This document shows, in pieces, positions 27,332 to 36,259 of a stretch of DNA of 64,000 nt. The stretch comes from Cyclobacteriaceae bacterium (lineage in GTDB: Bacteria > Bacteroidota > Bacteroidia > Cytophagales > Cyclobacteriaceae). The DNA lies in NCBI GenBank assembly GCA_020832305.1, contig JAFIEV010000067.1:124001-188000 (forward strand), given 5' to 3'. How positions within the stretch are numbered: the stretch's first letter is position 1; each line of letters opens with the position of its first letter. The translations under genes and the position numbers were made by a program. A model generated the notes under the pieces. The model was not told where the DNA came from and did no database searches. It worked only from the letters and a program-made list of their open reading frames with translations.

Positions 27332-27652
27332 ACAGGTTGGCCTTAAAGTTAAAAATAATTCAACAAAAAAGTAAAAAAAATACATATCATGCAAAGAGGT
27401 GGCCTAAATGATGGGCAATGTGCAATTGATTGGCTTTTTTCGGCCCTAAATTGAGAATTTTTCAACATAAAATGAAAGCAAAAAGTTTCAGAATAATAAA
27501 AAAATTTTGCTGATAATCCTTTAAGCGTATATTATACACGTCAAAATTGCCTGAAAACAAGATAATTTTTTAGTTTAGGTAAAAATAAAAATATTTTATT
27601 TGCCCTTTACTTCATGAAGGTTCTTTTTACATCATACCTTTGAAATTTTCAT

Positions 27653-28498
27653 TTATTTCAAAATTTGCCCACAATCTTTGCAAAATTTAGCGCCTGACGT
27701 ATGCTCTTCACTTCCACAGGCTGTGCAGGTCGTTGTTGTGGATATGTTCCTGCTTTGTTGTTTTTGTGTAAGATTAGCTGTAACTATTCCGGTAGGTACA
27801 GCAATGAGTCCGTAGCCCACTATCATTAGTATTGAAGCAATCAATTGACCGGAAGCTGTTTTAGGCACAATATCACCATATCCAACGGTTGTAAGCGTAA
27901 CAATGGTCCAATACATACTCATTGGGATACTGGTAAAGCCATTTTCAGGACCTTCTACTTTATAAATAATGGTTCCCATAATTATTACAATACAAAAAAC
28001 AGTAATTAAAAATACAAAAATTTTGGGCAAGCTTGCTTTTACCGCGCTTCGCAATACTTCAGCCTCACCTAAAAATTCTACCATTCTCAGTATTTTAAAA
28101 ACCCTTAGCAGGCGAAAGACGCGTAATACTACAAAATACTGACTACCGGCATAAATAAGGGTAATATATGATGGTAAAATGGCAAGAAAGTCAATAATGC
28201 CAAAAAAACTGAATATGTATTTACCCGGTTTTTTTAATGAATATATTCTGGCGACATACTCTATTGAAAAAATGATGGTAAATAGCCATTCGGCATAAAA
28301 CAATTGCTTTTTAAAAGATTCATCCAATCCGGGAATTGTTTCCAGGGTTACCGATACTACACTGACTATAATAAAAACGAGCAGCAAAAGATCAAAAGCT
28401 TTACCTGCCAGGGTATCTGCTTTAAATATAATCTCAAATAATTTTCTGCGCAGTTCCGTAGTATCGTCAGATTTTGGCGTAGTCCTGCTATGTTTCAT
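27653..28498 (-). CDS. Voltage-gated-like K+ channel with C-terminal zinc ribbon
   Basis: 281 residues with six membrane segments. The S4-like helix VVLRVFRLLRVFKILRM has arginines every third residue (voltage sensor). The pore loop TIVTLTTVGYGDIVPKT holds the K+ selectivity filter GYGD. After the last helix (about 245) there are two CxxC pairs (CTACGSEEH, CKDCG), a small zinc-ribbon-like module not found in standard channels of this class. The protein should be a tetrameric inner-membrane K+ channel. It is transcribed alone; no K+ uptake genes are nearby. Confidence 0.9.
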   Translation of the reverse strand: MKHSRTTPKSDDTTELRRKLFEIIFKADTLAGKAFDLLLLVFIIVSVVSVTLETIPGLDESFKKQLFYAEWLFTIIFSIEYVARIYSLKKPGKYIFSFFGIIDFLAILPSYITLIYAGSQYFVVLRVFRLLRVFKILRMVEFLGEAEVLRSAVKASLPKIFVFLITVFCIVIIMGTIIYKVEGPENGFTSIPMSMYWTIVTLTTVGYGDIVPKTASGQLIASILMIVGYGLIAVPTGIVTANLTQKQQSRNISTTTTCTACGSEEHTSGAKFCKDCGQILK

Positions 28499-28698
28499 AT
28501 TTTTAATAAATTATTCTTCGTCTCATGAATTTTTATAAAGCTCCAACATTTGGCCTTATCAATGGTTAAGTTTATTAGTACAACAAAAAGACTCAATACA
28601 TCGGTTTATCTTTCAATGATAGCTTTTGTTTTACTCCAATATATTTTTTAGAAAAGATATCGCTTTAAATCTGAAAGAATGTATTAATATTGGCCTCG

Positions 28699-28706
28699 TA
28701 TTTTTG
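28699..28706 (+). promoter_or_regulatory. Putative -7 element for sucD
   Basis: TATTTTTG, a perfect TAnnTTTG, 57 bases before the sucD start; no TTTG at the right spacing. Confidence 0.45.
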
Positions 28707-28762
28707 AGCAAAATAGAAACAAAAAAAAGGATATAAACAATTTTTGAATAAAAAGATCAATA

Positions 28763-29635
28763 ATGAGTGTATTAGTAGACAAACATTCAAGAGTAATAGT
28801 GCAGGGTTTTACCGGCAATGAAGGAACATTTCATGCGAGTCAAATGATTGAATATGGCACACAGGTTGTTGGTGGCGTAACCCCGGGTAAAGGGGGTACA
28901 CGTCATCTCGACAGGCCGGTTTTCAACACCGTACATGATGCAGTAAAAATTGCAGATGCTAATGTGAGCGTCATATTTGTTCCACCTCCGTTTGCGGCTG
29001 ATGCCATTATGGAGGCCGCTGATGCCGGCATAGGTGTAATTGTAACTATAACAGAAGGCATCCCTACTACTGACATGATGAGGGCCAAACATTATGTCAG
29101 AGAGAGAAATTGTATTCTTATAGGACCAAACTGTCCTGGTGTTATTACTCCCGGAGAAGCCAAAGTTGGAATTATGCCCGGTTTCATTCATAAGAAAGGT
29201 AGTATAGGAATAGTTTCAAGGTCTGGTACACTAACCTATGAAGCAGTTGATCAGATAACCAAAGCAGGTCTTGGACAATCCACCTGTATTGGTATTGGAG
29301 GAGACCCTATTATTGGAACAACCACCAAAGAAGCTGTAGAAATGCTTATGAATGACCCCGAGACTGAAGGCATTATCATGATCGGGGAAATTGGCGGGAG
29401 CATGGAAAGTGAGGCCGCCTATTGGATTAAAGAACATGGAACCAAACCGGTGGTTGGCTTCATCGCCGGACAAACAGCACCTCCGGGTCGTCGTATGGGA
29501 CACGCCGGTGCTATTATTGGTGGAGAAGACGATACAGCCCTTGCGAAAATGGAAATAATGAAAAAATGTGGTTTGTATGTAGTAGAATCTCCTGCTAACC
29601 TGGCCACTACCATGGTAGAAGCGCTCAAATCTTAA
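28763..29635 (+). CDS. sucD: Succinate-CoA ligase, alpha subunit
   Basis: 290 residues, full length. SucD carries the CoA-binding Rossmann domain ([33 protein letters not shown]) and the active-site His in [10 protein letters not shown] that is phosphorylated during the reaction succinyl-CoA + NDP + Pi to succinate + [24 protein letters not shown] is the family signature. The beta subunit gene sucC is not adjacent, as is common in Bacteroidota. TCA cycle, cytoplasm. Confidence 0.97.
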   Translation: MSVLVDKHSRVIVQGFTGNEGTFHASQMIEYGTQVVGGVTPGKGGTRHLDRPVFNTVHDAVKIADANVSVIFVPPPFAADAIMEAADAGIGVIVTITEGIPTTDMMRAKHYVRERNCILIGPNCPGVITPGEAKVGIMPGFIHKKGSIGIVSRSGTLTYEAVDQITKAGLGQSTCIGIGGDPIIGTTTKEAVEMLMNDPETEGIIMIGEIGGSMESEAAYWIKEHGTKPVVGFIAGQTAPPGRRMGHAGAIIGGEDDTALAKMEIMKKCGLYVVESPANLATTMVEALKS

Positions 29636-29657
29636 GAAAATAATTAATAAGCATTTT

Positions 29658-29690
29658 AAAAACCGATGAGCTAAAAGGCATCGGTTTTTT
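29658..29690 (+). terminator. Terminator after sucD
   Basis: AAAAACCGATG (29658-29668) pairs with CATCGGTTTTT (29679-29689), with a 10-base loop and T-run. It separates sucD from the ribosomal protein cluster. Confidence 0.88.
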
Positions 29691-29706
29691 TATTATGCAT
29701 CTACAT

Positions 29707-29737
29707 TTTGTAAATACATATGAATTTTCTACTTTTG
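29707..29737 (+). promoter_or_regulatory. Consensus promoter of the rplM-rpsI-rpsB cluster
   Basis: TTTG (29707-29710), a spacer of exactly 19 bases, TACTTTTG (29730-29737): a full match to the Bacteroidota consensus. Predicted start near 29744, leader about 42 nt. Confidence 0.88.
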
Positions 29738-29785
29738 TGCCTCCATTTTGGAGATGGTTTATTAAAACTAAAAAATTAAAAATTT

Positions 29786-30229
29786 GTGGATCATTTAAGT
29801 TACAAAACGATATCAGCAAACAAAACCACCGTTACAAAGGGGTGGGTGGTTGTGGATGCCGAATCGCAAATTTTAGGACGTTTCGCAAGCCAGGTTGCTC
29901 GGATTATCAGAGGAAAGCACAAGGCCAGCTACACTCCCCATGTAGACTGTGGTGACAGAGTGATTGTCATCAACGCGGACAAAATCAGGTTGACTGGTAG
30001 AAAGTGGGATAACAAGGTGTATGTAAGACACACCGGTTACCCAGGCGGACAGCGTTTTGCATCACCCAGGTTGCTGTATGCAAAAAATCCTTCGCTGATC
30101 ATTGAAAAAGCCGTTAAAGGCATGTTGCCTAAAAACAGGCTGGGAAGAAAACTTTTTGGTAATTTGTATGTGTACAATGGACCTGAGCATCCTCATGAAG
30201 CTCAGCAGCCCGTAGAAATCAAACTGTAA
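29786..30229 (+). CDS. rplM: 50S ribosomal protein L13
   Basis: 147 residues from a GTG start. The N-terminus (GTG)DHLSYKTISANKTTV corresponds to the usual Bacteroidota L13 start MDTLSYKTISANK, so GTG is accepted. Conserved PHVDCGDRVIVINA, TGRKWDNKVYVRHTGYPGG and the C-terminal KGMLPKNRLGRKLFGNLYVYNGPEHPH mark L13, an early assembly protein of the 50S subunit. rpsI follows after 3 bases. Confidence 0.97.
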   Translation: MDHLSYKTISANKTTVTKGWVVVDAESQILGRFASQVARIIRGKHKASYTPHVDCGDRVIVINADKIRLTGRKWDNKVYVRHTGYPGGQRFASPRLLYAKNPSLIIEKAVKGMLPKNRLGRKLFGNLYVYNGPEHPHEAQQPVEIKL

Positions 30230-30232
30230 ACT

Positions 30233-30619
30233 ATGGAAGTATTCAACACAATTGGTAGAAGAAAAACCTCGGTAGCCAGGATTTATCTTCAGGCTGGAAA
30301 CGGCAAAATTACGGTAAATGAAAAAACCATTGAGCAGTACTTTCCATCGGACATTCTTAAAACCATCATTCTTCAGCCCTTACAAGCTTTAGATGCCATG
30401 GGCAAATACGATATTATCGTAAATGTAGACGGCGGTGGTTTCAAAGGGCAGGCAGAGTCCATCAGACTGGCCATTTCAAGAGCCATGTGCGAAATTGACG
30501 CAGAAAACAGACCTCCTTTGAAAAAAGAAGGCTTTCTTACCCGGGATCCCCGTATGGTTGAAAGGAAAAAATACGGCCGCAGAAAAGCGAGAAGAAGATT
30601 CCAGTTCAGCAAACGTTAA
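30233..30619 (+). CDS. rpsI: 30S ribosomal protein S9
   Basis: 128 residues. [13 protein letters not shown] at the start and the basic C-terminal tail [24 protein letters not shown] are the S9 signatures; the last Arg reaches the P-site tRNA. It follows rplM after 3 bases and is translationally linked to it, as in most bacteria. Confidence 0.97.
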   Translation: MEVFNTIGRRKTSVARIYLQAGNGKITVNEKTIEQYFPSDILKTIILQPLQALDAMGKYDIIVNVDGGGFKGQAESIRLAISRAMCEIDAENRPPLKKEGFLTRDPRMVERKKYGRRKARRRFQFSKR

Positions 30620-30643
30620 TGTGTAATTTTCAACCTGAAATTA

Positions 30644-31420
30644 ATGAATAAAGTCGAATATAAAGACCTCCTTGAGGCAGGAGTACATTTTGGGCACCTT
30701 ACCAGAAAGTGGGACCCACGCATGGCTCCTTATATATTTATGGAGCGAAATGGCATCCATATAATTGACCTGAATAAAACTTTGGTGTGCCTCGAAGATG
30801 CCGCTGAAGCTTTAAAAAGTGTCGTAAGATCAGGCCGTAAAATCATGTTTGTGGCAACTAAAAAACAAGCCAAAGACATAGTTGCTGAAGAAGCTAAGCG
30901 GCTTAAAATGCCATATGTAACAGAAAGATGGCTCGGTGGTATGCTAACCAACTTTGCTACCATAAGAAAATCGCTTAAAAAACTTTCTTCCATTGATAAG
31001 CTCATGAAAGATGAAGCCTATTTAAACCTCGCTAAACGAGAAAGGCTTATGATTTCAAGAGAAAAAGAAAAACTGGAAAAAGTATTAGGCGGTATCGCCG
31101 ATCTTACCCGTCTGCCGGCGGCTCTCTTTGTTGTGGATATAAAAAGAGAACACATAGCAATTAAAGAAGCACAAAAACTCAATATCCCTGTTTTTGGCAT
31201 CGTCGATACCAACAGCAATCCGGATTTGGTAGATTATGTAATCCCTGCCAATGATGACGCCTGGAAATCGATACAAATCATCACCCAGTACATTTCGCAA
31301 AGTCTGGAGGAAGGTCTCATGGAAAGAAAGAGAGATAAAGAAGATGCTAAACTTAAAGAAGAGGAAGACAAAAAAAGAGAAGAAGATGAGGTAACAGAAA
31401 CCGAAAAATCTGCTGAATAA
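30644..31420 (+). CDS. rpsB: 30S ribosomal protein S2
   Basis: 258 residues. [39 protein letters not shown] and [25 protein letters not shown] are S2 signatures. The C-terminus is a Lys/Glu-rich tail of about 30 residues ([21 protein letters not shown]), longer and more charged than in E. coli S2. It lies 24 bases after rpsI in the same unit; a hairpin terminator separates it from tsf. Confidence 0.97.
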   Translation: MNKVEYKDLLEAGVHFGHLTRKWDPRMAPYIFMERNGIHIIDLNKTLVCLEDAAEALKSVVRSGRKIMFVATKKQAKDIVAEEAKRLKMPYVTERWLGGMLTNFATIRKSLKKLSSIDKLMKDEAYLNLAKRERLMISREKEKLEKVLGGIADLTRLPAALFVVDIKREHIAIKEAQKLNIPVFGIVDTNSNPDLVDYVIPANDDAWKSIQIITQYISQSLEEGLMERKRDKEDAKLKEEEDKKREEDEVTETEKSAE

Positions 31421-31443
31421 AGTAACTCTTCAATGTATTACTG

Positions 31444-31488
31444 AATTGAACATCGGCAGGATTTTTCCGGGTGTTCAATTTTTTTTTG
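31444..31488 (+). terminator. Hairpin terminator or attenuator between rpsB and tsf
   Basis: AATTGAACA (31444-31452) pairs with TGTTCAATT (31472-31480), with extra pairs inside the loop, followed by nine T. No clear promoter is seen between it and tsf, so it may attenuate rather than end transcription. Confidence 0.75.
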
Positions 31489-31519
31489 AAGCTTTTAAAA
31501 TAACAAAGATTTATATATT

Positions 31520-32350
31520 ATGGCAATTACAGCACAAGAAGTAAATAACCTGAGAAAAATTACAGGTGCCGGTATGATGGACTGCAAACAGGCATTAACC
31601 GAAGCCAATGGCGATGTGGAAACGGCAATTGAAATCCTTCGTAAAAAAGGTCAAAAAGTATCTGCCAAACGTCAGGATAGAGAAACCTCTGAAGGTTCGG
31701 TCTTTATAAAAAGTAATGACAATCATACTGAATCTGTTCTTGTAGCTATCGGTTGTGAAACAGACTTCGTAGCAAAAAACGCCGATTTCCAAAAACTCGG
31801 TGAAGATATTTTAGATGTCGCTTACGCTCAAAAACCTGCCGATATTGAAGCATTGAAAAACCTTAAAGCCGGTGACCTTAGCATCAATGATAAAATTATC
31901 GAATTGGTAGGTAAAATAGGTGAAAAAATTGAAATCCTTGCTTATGAAGTAGTTTCTGGAGAATTCATCGTACCCTACATCCACGCCGGAGCTAAACTTG
32001 GTGTACTTGTATCACTGAAAAATACAGGTGGCAATAATGTGTCGGATGCAGGTAAAGATGTAGCTATGCAAATTGCGGCAATGAATCCTATTGCTGTAGA
32101 TAAAGATGATGTAGATGAATCCGTAATTCAGAAGGAAATAGAAATAGGTAAAGAACAAGCCAGGACCGAAGGTAAACCTGAGCAAATGCTCGAAAAAATT
32201 GCTTTGGGAAAACTTAACAAATTCTACAAAGAGAGCACCTTGCTTAATCAGGAGTTTGTAAAAGACAACTCTCTTACCATTGCACAATACCTCGATAAAG
32301 TCCATAAAGGATTAACAGTTGCTTCTTTCAAAAGAATTATCATCGGTTAA
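31520..32350 (+). CDS. tsf: Elongation factor Ts
   Basis: 276 residues. The N-terminal UBA-like domain starts ITAQEVNNLRKITGAGMMDCKQAL; CETDFVAKNADF is the EF-Tu contact motif. EF-Ts recycles EF-Tu from GDP to GTP form. The usual rpsB-tsf order is kept, with an attenuator-like hairpin between them. Confidence 0.97.
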   Translation: MAITAQEVNNLRKITGAGMMDCKQALTEANGDVETAIEILRKKGQKVSAKRQDRETSEGSVFIKSNDNHTESVLVAIGCETDFVAKNADFQKLGEDILDVAYAQKPADIEALKNLKAGDLSINDKIIELVGKIGEKIEILAYEVVSGEFIVPYIHAGAKLGVLVSLKNTGGNNVSDAGKDVAMQIAAMNPIAVDKDDVDESVIQKEIEIGKEQARTEGKPEQMLEKIALGKLNKFYKESTLLNQEFVKDNSLTIAQYLDKVHKGLTVASFKRIIIG

Positions 32351-32377
32351 TTGTAAAATAATAATATCGAAATACTT

Positions 32378-32408
32378 AAAAGGCTGTCTTTATCAGGGCA
32401 GCCTTTTT
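32378..32408 (+). terminator. Terminator after tsf
   Basis: AAAAGGCTG pairs with CAGCCTTTT (32378-32386 with 32399-32407), followed by TTTC. Confidence 0.85.
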
Positions 32409-32497
32409 CATTTTCATGGGAGCACCCTAATTTATTTTATCCAATAAAAAACCTGCTGATCTGAAACGTATAAGCCATGTTTATTCTATACCAAAAG

Positions 32498-32530
32498 AAA
32501 AATGCCCGTACATAACTGTCGGGCATTTTT
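32498..32530. terminator. Second, bidirectional terminator
   Basis: AAAAATGCCCG (32498-32508) pairs with CGGGCATTTTT (32520-32530) over an 11-base loop. It lies 90 bases after the tsf terminator; on the minus strand it can end the 715-residue secreted-protein gene that stops at 32803. Confidence 0.85.
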
Positions 32531-32802
32531 CAAACCTAATAAACCTCAAAAAAACCAGAATATAATTACTACACTTAGTGTAGCTAATTATCTTATTGAT
32601 CTAAAAGCATCATCGTGCTTCGAATACAGTTCAAACATTGAAATTTTACGATTGTTTTAATAAATGAAAAAAAATTTAATGATTCATTTACACTTAGCCA
32701 TAAAAACCTAAAAACCAATAAAATAAGAGTAGATAAAAAATACCATTCGGCCAAATTCCAATTTAATTATTCCAGTCTGTTTTATTGCCCCCTACATACA
32801 AT
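32531..32802. other. Gene-free A/T-rich spacer with a dyad
   Basis: No gene-like frame on either strand. CTACACT-T-AGTGTAG at 32569-32583 is a perfect 15-base dyad, like an operator, but no promoter was found beside it. Confidence 0.4.
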
Positions 32803-34950
32803 TTATCTATTCGTCGTACTGTAGGATGCCCGTTGTTTTGTATAATCCAGCTTGTAATTCCTGCGGCCATCCGAAAGATGCATTCTTCCATTTTTTATAC
32901 TTAAATAAGGGCTTTCATAGGCTGCGCCTCCAGCCCAATTTTTAAAATTGATTTTACTCCCATTAATTTTCCCATCAGCCCTAAGCCCCAGGTGCCTGTA
33001 TTTCATCTCAAGACGATCTTTATTATGGGTAACAAATGTAATAAGACTTTCTTCGTCCCCATGTTTCACATTAAGCACCGAACCTTTATATTTTACTTTG
33101 ATATCATCCAAATCACTGAATTCATCTTTCTCAAAAATCTCCATTGCATATGCCGGATTTTTTCCCTGAACCATCCATATATAGTAAGTATCAAGATTCA
33201 ACTTTTTTCTATCTTCGCTGGAAATATCCGACTCATTAATTAACCGGGTATCAGTCGTGGAAGGAGTAACAACGACAAAACTATTTCCGGCATCAATAAT
33301 CAACCGATGTTGTACAACTTCTATGTTCTTTATTTTTTTCGGTATAAACAACCAGACTGCTTCCTGAAACTGCGCCTTATTATAAAAATCTTCCCTTGGC
33401 TCAAGGCTTTGCAAAAGGCCTGCACCTGATTTTTGTCTCATTTGAAATTCCGGGTCTTCCAAGTTGCCTGTACCAGCTGTTTGTCCTGCTGCAACAATTA
33501 CAGCTTGCTTGTACTGTAGTGTTTGAGTATATGGGCTGTGTCCACCCGGTGTTCTGTAAAATGGCTGTCCCCCTGCAAAGGTAAGAGGGCCATCTTCTGA
33601 TGTGCATACAGCTGACCAAAGAACCTGCTGGTTTGGATTATCGATACGGTTTTGATAGATACTCCCGATGCCAAAGTTTTGACTGGCATAAAAATATTCC
33701 TGAAAGGCATTAGGACGATCCATATGATAAAAAGGTCTGGCAATCTTCATCTCAAATGGTGTGGGCAATTCCTTATGCACCAAACGCCAGATCAGTGGAT
33801 TGGGCCGGTATTCTGAAACTACCTGATGCAAAGGCAGGTACAATGAGCTTGTATCTTTTTCGGCGTGAGAACTGCCAAACCAACCGTAGAGCATACTGCG
33901 CATTTCGCCTGTTCCGTTAATCCACGCCGGACCTCTTTTCTGTGCCCCTGCTATTGCTCCATCGTATGTTTTAATGCCATATGTGGCCAGGTAATAATCA
34001 ATGGCTATTTTTGCGAGTTCTTTAATTTCCTCATAAACTGAATAGTCATATAAATTTAAGAATGCCTCTATAGAATGCGGGTAGTAAATTTGTGAATCGT
34101 ATTCTCCATTACCTGTGTGCAGCATTTTGTACACATAATCTTGCAGCATTTTAAATACCAGTTGCCTGACTTCCGGAGCCGGATAGCCGGATATCAAAGC
34201 CGTATCAGGTAAATACTGACTATATATCAAAGCCGTAGATCTCCACATGGTTTTATGGTTTTCCGTACCTCCGTCTTTTGGATTTCCACCGAGTAACTGC
34301 CCCACTTCTCCTACCAGATTATGCGGAACAGACATGGGGGGATATTCACGGTAACCGTCTGATGGTCTTTGACTTTCCTCATAAGTAGCTACTGCCAGCT
34401 GAAAATCCCTGTGCCAGACTGAATCCATGATATGAATAAGTGCCGGATAAATACGCGCCCAGTTTTTTGCAGCAAAATGATACTGCTGCTGAAGGTGGCC
34501 GGGTATATATAAAAAGTCTCTGGCTCTTTGATGACCGGGGTAAAGCATCATTGTGGCGGCGACAGGGATAAGATCCTTTTTCAATGCATCCCCCCCAAAT
34601 TTAGAAATTCGGCCAATTTGATCCCTTTCCAAAGCACCAAAATACCCTGTTGGGCCTTGCCGGTAGGCCCTGCCGGTATAAGGTGAGTATACCATTTCAC
34701 CTTCCAATGCCCATGATAGTACCGGTCTTCCTGTATCTGGACAAGTACTTTTCGACATGCTTTTTTCTCCAAAAGGAAGGTTTGAAAGCTTTATCAAGTG
34801 ACCGGCAATACGAGTTTTATATCCTGTTTCATCGGGATAGGCCTGAGAACTCCAAATGGGTTGAGCATATAACGAACCGTACCGGTAACAAATGTGCAAA
34901 AACAACAGTAAAAAAAATACTGTACGCTTTTTTAAACTCTTGTAAAACAT
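32803..34950 (-). CDS. Secreted alpha/alpha-toroid-like protein, possible polysaccharide-active enzyme
   Basis: 715 residues with a signal peptide (about 1-30, ending SLYAQ). The middle part (about 150-430) is helical, with repeated aromatic helices and the conserved-looking stretch GGTENHKTMWRSTALIYSQYLP. This resembles the GxENHxxM helix of polysaccharide lyases and heparinase-like toroids. The C-terminal part (about 450-700) is beta-rich, as in lyases with a toroid plus beta-sandwich. This is inference from layout: no catalytic triad is assigned and I do not recognise a named family. It stands alone, with no SusC/SusD, sulfatase or regulator nearby, so it is not in a polysaccharide utilisation locus. 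Confidence 0.55.
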   Translation of the reverse strand: MFYKSLKKRTVFFLLLFLHICYRYGSLYAQPIWSSQAYPDETGYKTRIAGHLIKLSNLPFGEKSMSKSTCPDTGRPVLSWALEGEMVYSPYTGRAYRQGPTGYFGALERDQIGRISKFGGDALKKDLIPVAATMMLYPGHQRARDFLYIPGHLQQQYHFAAKNWARIYPALIHIMDSVWHRDFQLAVATYEESQRPSDGYREYPPMSVPHNLVGEVGQLLGGNPKDGGTENHKTMWRSTALIYSQYLPDTALISGYPAPEVRQLVFKMLQDYVYKMLHTGNGEYDSQIYYPHSIEAFLNLYDYSVYEEIKELAKIAIDYYLATYGIKTYDGAIAGAQKRGPAWINGTGEMRSMLYGWFGSSHAEKDTSSLYLPLHQVVSEYRPNPLIWRLVHKELPTPFEMKIARPFYHMDRPNAFQEYFYASQNFGIGSIYQNRIDNPNQQVLWSAVCTSEDGPLTFAGGQPFYRTPGGHSPYTQTLQYKQAVIVAAGQTAGTGNLEDPEFQMRQKSGAGLLQSLEPREDFYNKAQFQEAVWLFIPKKIKNIEVVQHRLIIDAGNSFVVVTPSTTDTRLINESDISSEDRKKLNLDTYYIWMVQGKNPAYAMEIFEKDEFSDLDDIKVKYKGSVLNVKHGDEESLITFVTHNKDRLEMKYRHLGLRADGKINGSKINFKNWAGGAAYESPYLSIKNGRMHLSDGRRNYKLDYTKQRASYSTTNR

Positions 34951-35120
34951 ATCCCAACAGACATTATAAACCCCTTTCAGCTTTCCCCAATTAAGATGGG
35001 TTATTGGTCGGAAAATCGAATCTGAAAATCTGGTTTTGCGTAAACATTATAAATCGTAAACATAATAATTTGCACAATATATTTTTTATTTTTATGTCAG
35101 TAAGTTCAATTTTTTAACAA

Positions 35121-35540
35121 ATGGAAGCAATTTGGATGTATCTTTTTCATTCCATAAATTTTGGAATGGTCGTCTTAACCTGGCTGGTTCATTGGATTGC
35201 CTATCCTGCCTTTTTCTTTTTCAGGACAGAAGACCTGGGTCGATGGCACGGTTTCTATTCGGGACGTATGGTAGCCATTACACTGCCACTTATGAGCATT
35301 CAGGGGATTCTCTCCATTTGGTTTCTCTTTAAAGATTTTCAGGTCTTTACTCTTGCTTATTTTATATCTGTAATAGCCACCTGGGTTATTACCTTTGCTT
35401 ATGCTGTCCCCTATCATGTCAAAATCTCAAATGCAGAAGATCTCAACAATGATATAAAAAAGCTTTTGCGTGTCAACCTGCTGAGATCCTGGGTTTGGAC
35501 GATTATTTTCTTACTTGGCCTGGCGTATACTCTTTTATAA
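35121..35540 (+). CDS. Four-helix membrane protein of unknown function
   Basis: 139 residues with four hydrophobic segments (about 5-28, 52-70, 75-97, 118-138). The N-terminus has FHSINFGMVVLTWLVHWIAYPAF and a FYSGRM motif before the second helix. The topology resembles DUF1772/anthrone-oxygenase-like or DUF4149-like small membrane proteins, but no diagnostic residue settles this. It lies upstream of the NfeD/flotillin pair with a 132-base gap and probably has its own transcript. Confidence 0.6.
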   Translation: MEAIWMYLFHSINFGMVVLTWLVHWIAYPAFFFFRTEDLGRWHGFYSGRMVAITLPLMSIQGILSIWFLFKDFQVFTLAYFISVIATWVITFAYAVPYHVKISNAEDLNNDIKKLLRVNLLRSWVWTIIFLLGLAYTLL

Positions 35541-35672
35541 GACAACTGAAAAAAATTATACATTTATCGGCTATGTAATAAAATTTTTACAGACCAAGTT
35601 TGCGTTTTTTAATTATTTAATGTTAATATTCGATGATTTATTGGTTGTTACCCAATTTTAATAAATATCCCT

Positions 35673-36239
35673 ATGGAGATTTTAAAAGGCCTGGATCCGA
35701 TGCTGCAGACTTTTTGGTACATTGCCATACCGGTTAGCGTTTTTTTTCTCATTCAAACTATTTTGACATTCATTGGATCCGGAGGTGCTGATGGCTTAGA
35801 GGCTGATTTTGCAGGAGATTTAGATGAAGTAGAGGCCCCCTTTCAACTATTTTCACTCAGAAACCTAATCAATTTTTTATTGGGCTTTAGCTGGTCTGGA
35901 ATTTCGTTGTACGACAGAATTGAAAATAAGGCTATATTGGTTTTTATGTCGGTTATTGTGGGGACAGCATTTGTTGCTGTTTTTTTTGTTATCGTAAAAC
36001 AGATACTCAAACTCGCTGAAAACAATTCTTTTACCTTAAAAGACACACTATATAAAACGGCTACTGTTTATTTGAGAATACCAGGTCAAATGAGTGGAAA
36101 GGGGAAAGTACAGGTAAGTGCAAAAGGATCTATCCATGAAATTGATGCTATTACCGATCAGGAAGCAATTGAATCAGGCGCCATTGTTCGAATTGTCAAA
36201 ATTACCGGCGATAATCTGTTACATGTTGAAAGAATCTGA
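35673..36239 (+). CDS. NfeD-like membrane protein with OB fold
   Basis: 188 residues. Two or three N-terminal helices (about 12-34, 68-85, 92-112) are followed by a C-terminal beta-barrel OB-fold domain (about 120-188: GKGKVQVSAKGSIHEIDAI, ESGAIVRIVKITGDNLLHVERI). NfeD proteins are partners of flotillin-type SPFH proteins in membrane microdomains, and here the flotillin gene follows after 20 bases, as in the yuaF-yuaG pair of Bacillus. Confidence 0.85.
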   Translation: MEILKGLDPMLQTFWYIAIPVSVFFLIQTILTFIGSGGADGLEADFAGDLDEVEAPFQLFSLRNLINFLLGFSWSGISLYDRIENKAILVFMSVIVGTAFVAVFFVIVKQILKLAENNSFTLKDTLYKTATVYLRIPGQMSGKGKVQVSAKGSIHEIDAITDQEAIESGAIVRIVKITGDNLLHVERI

Positions 36240-36259
36240 GAACCTAATTAATTTGTATT

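Noticed and set aside
27208-27411. 67-codon plus-strand frame across tRNA-like copy B
   Set aside because: It runs antisense through a structured RNA whose pairing is conserved between two copies; the peptide is not protein-like.
29695-29955. Plus-strand 86-codon frame overlapping rplM
   Set aside because: It covers the rplM promoter and reads L13 in the wrong frame.
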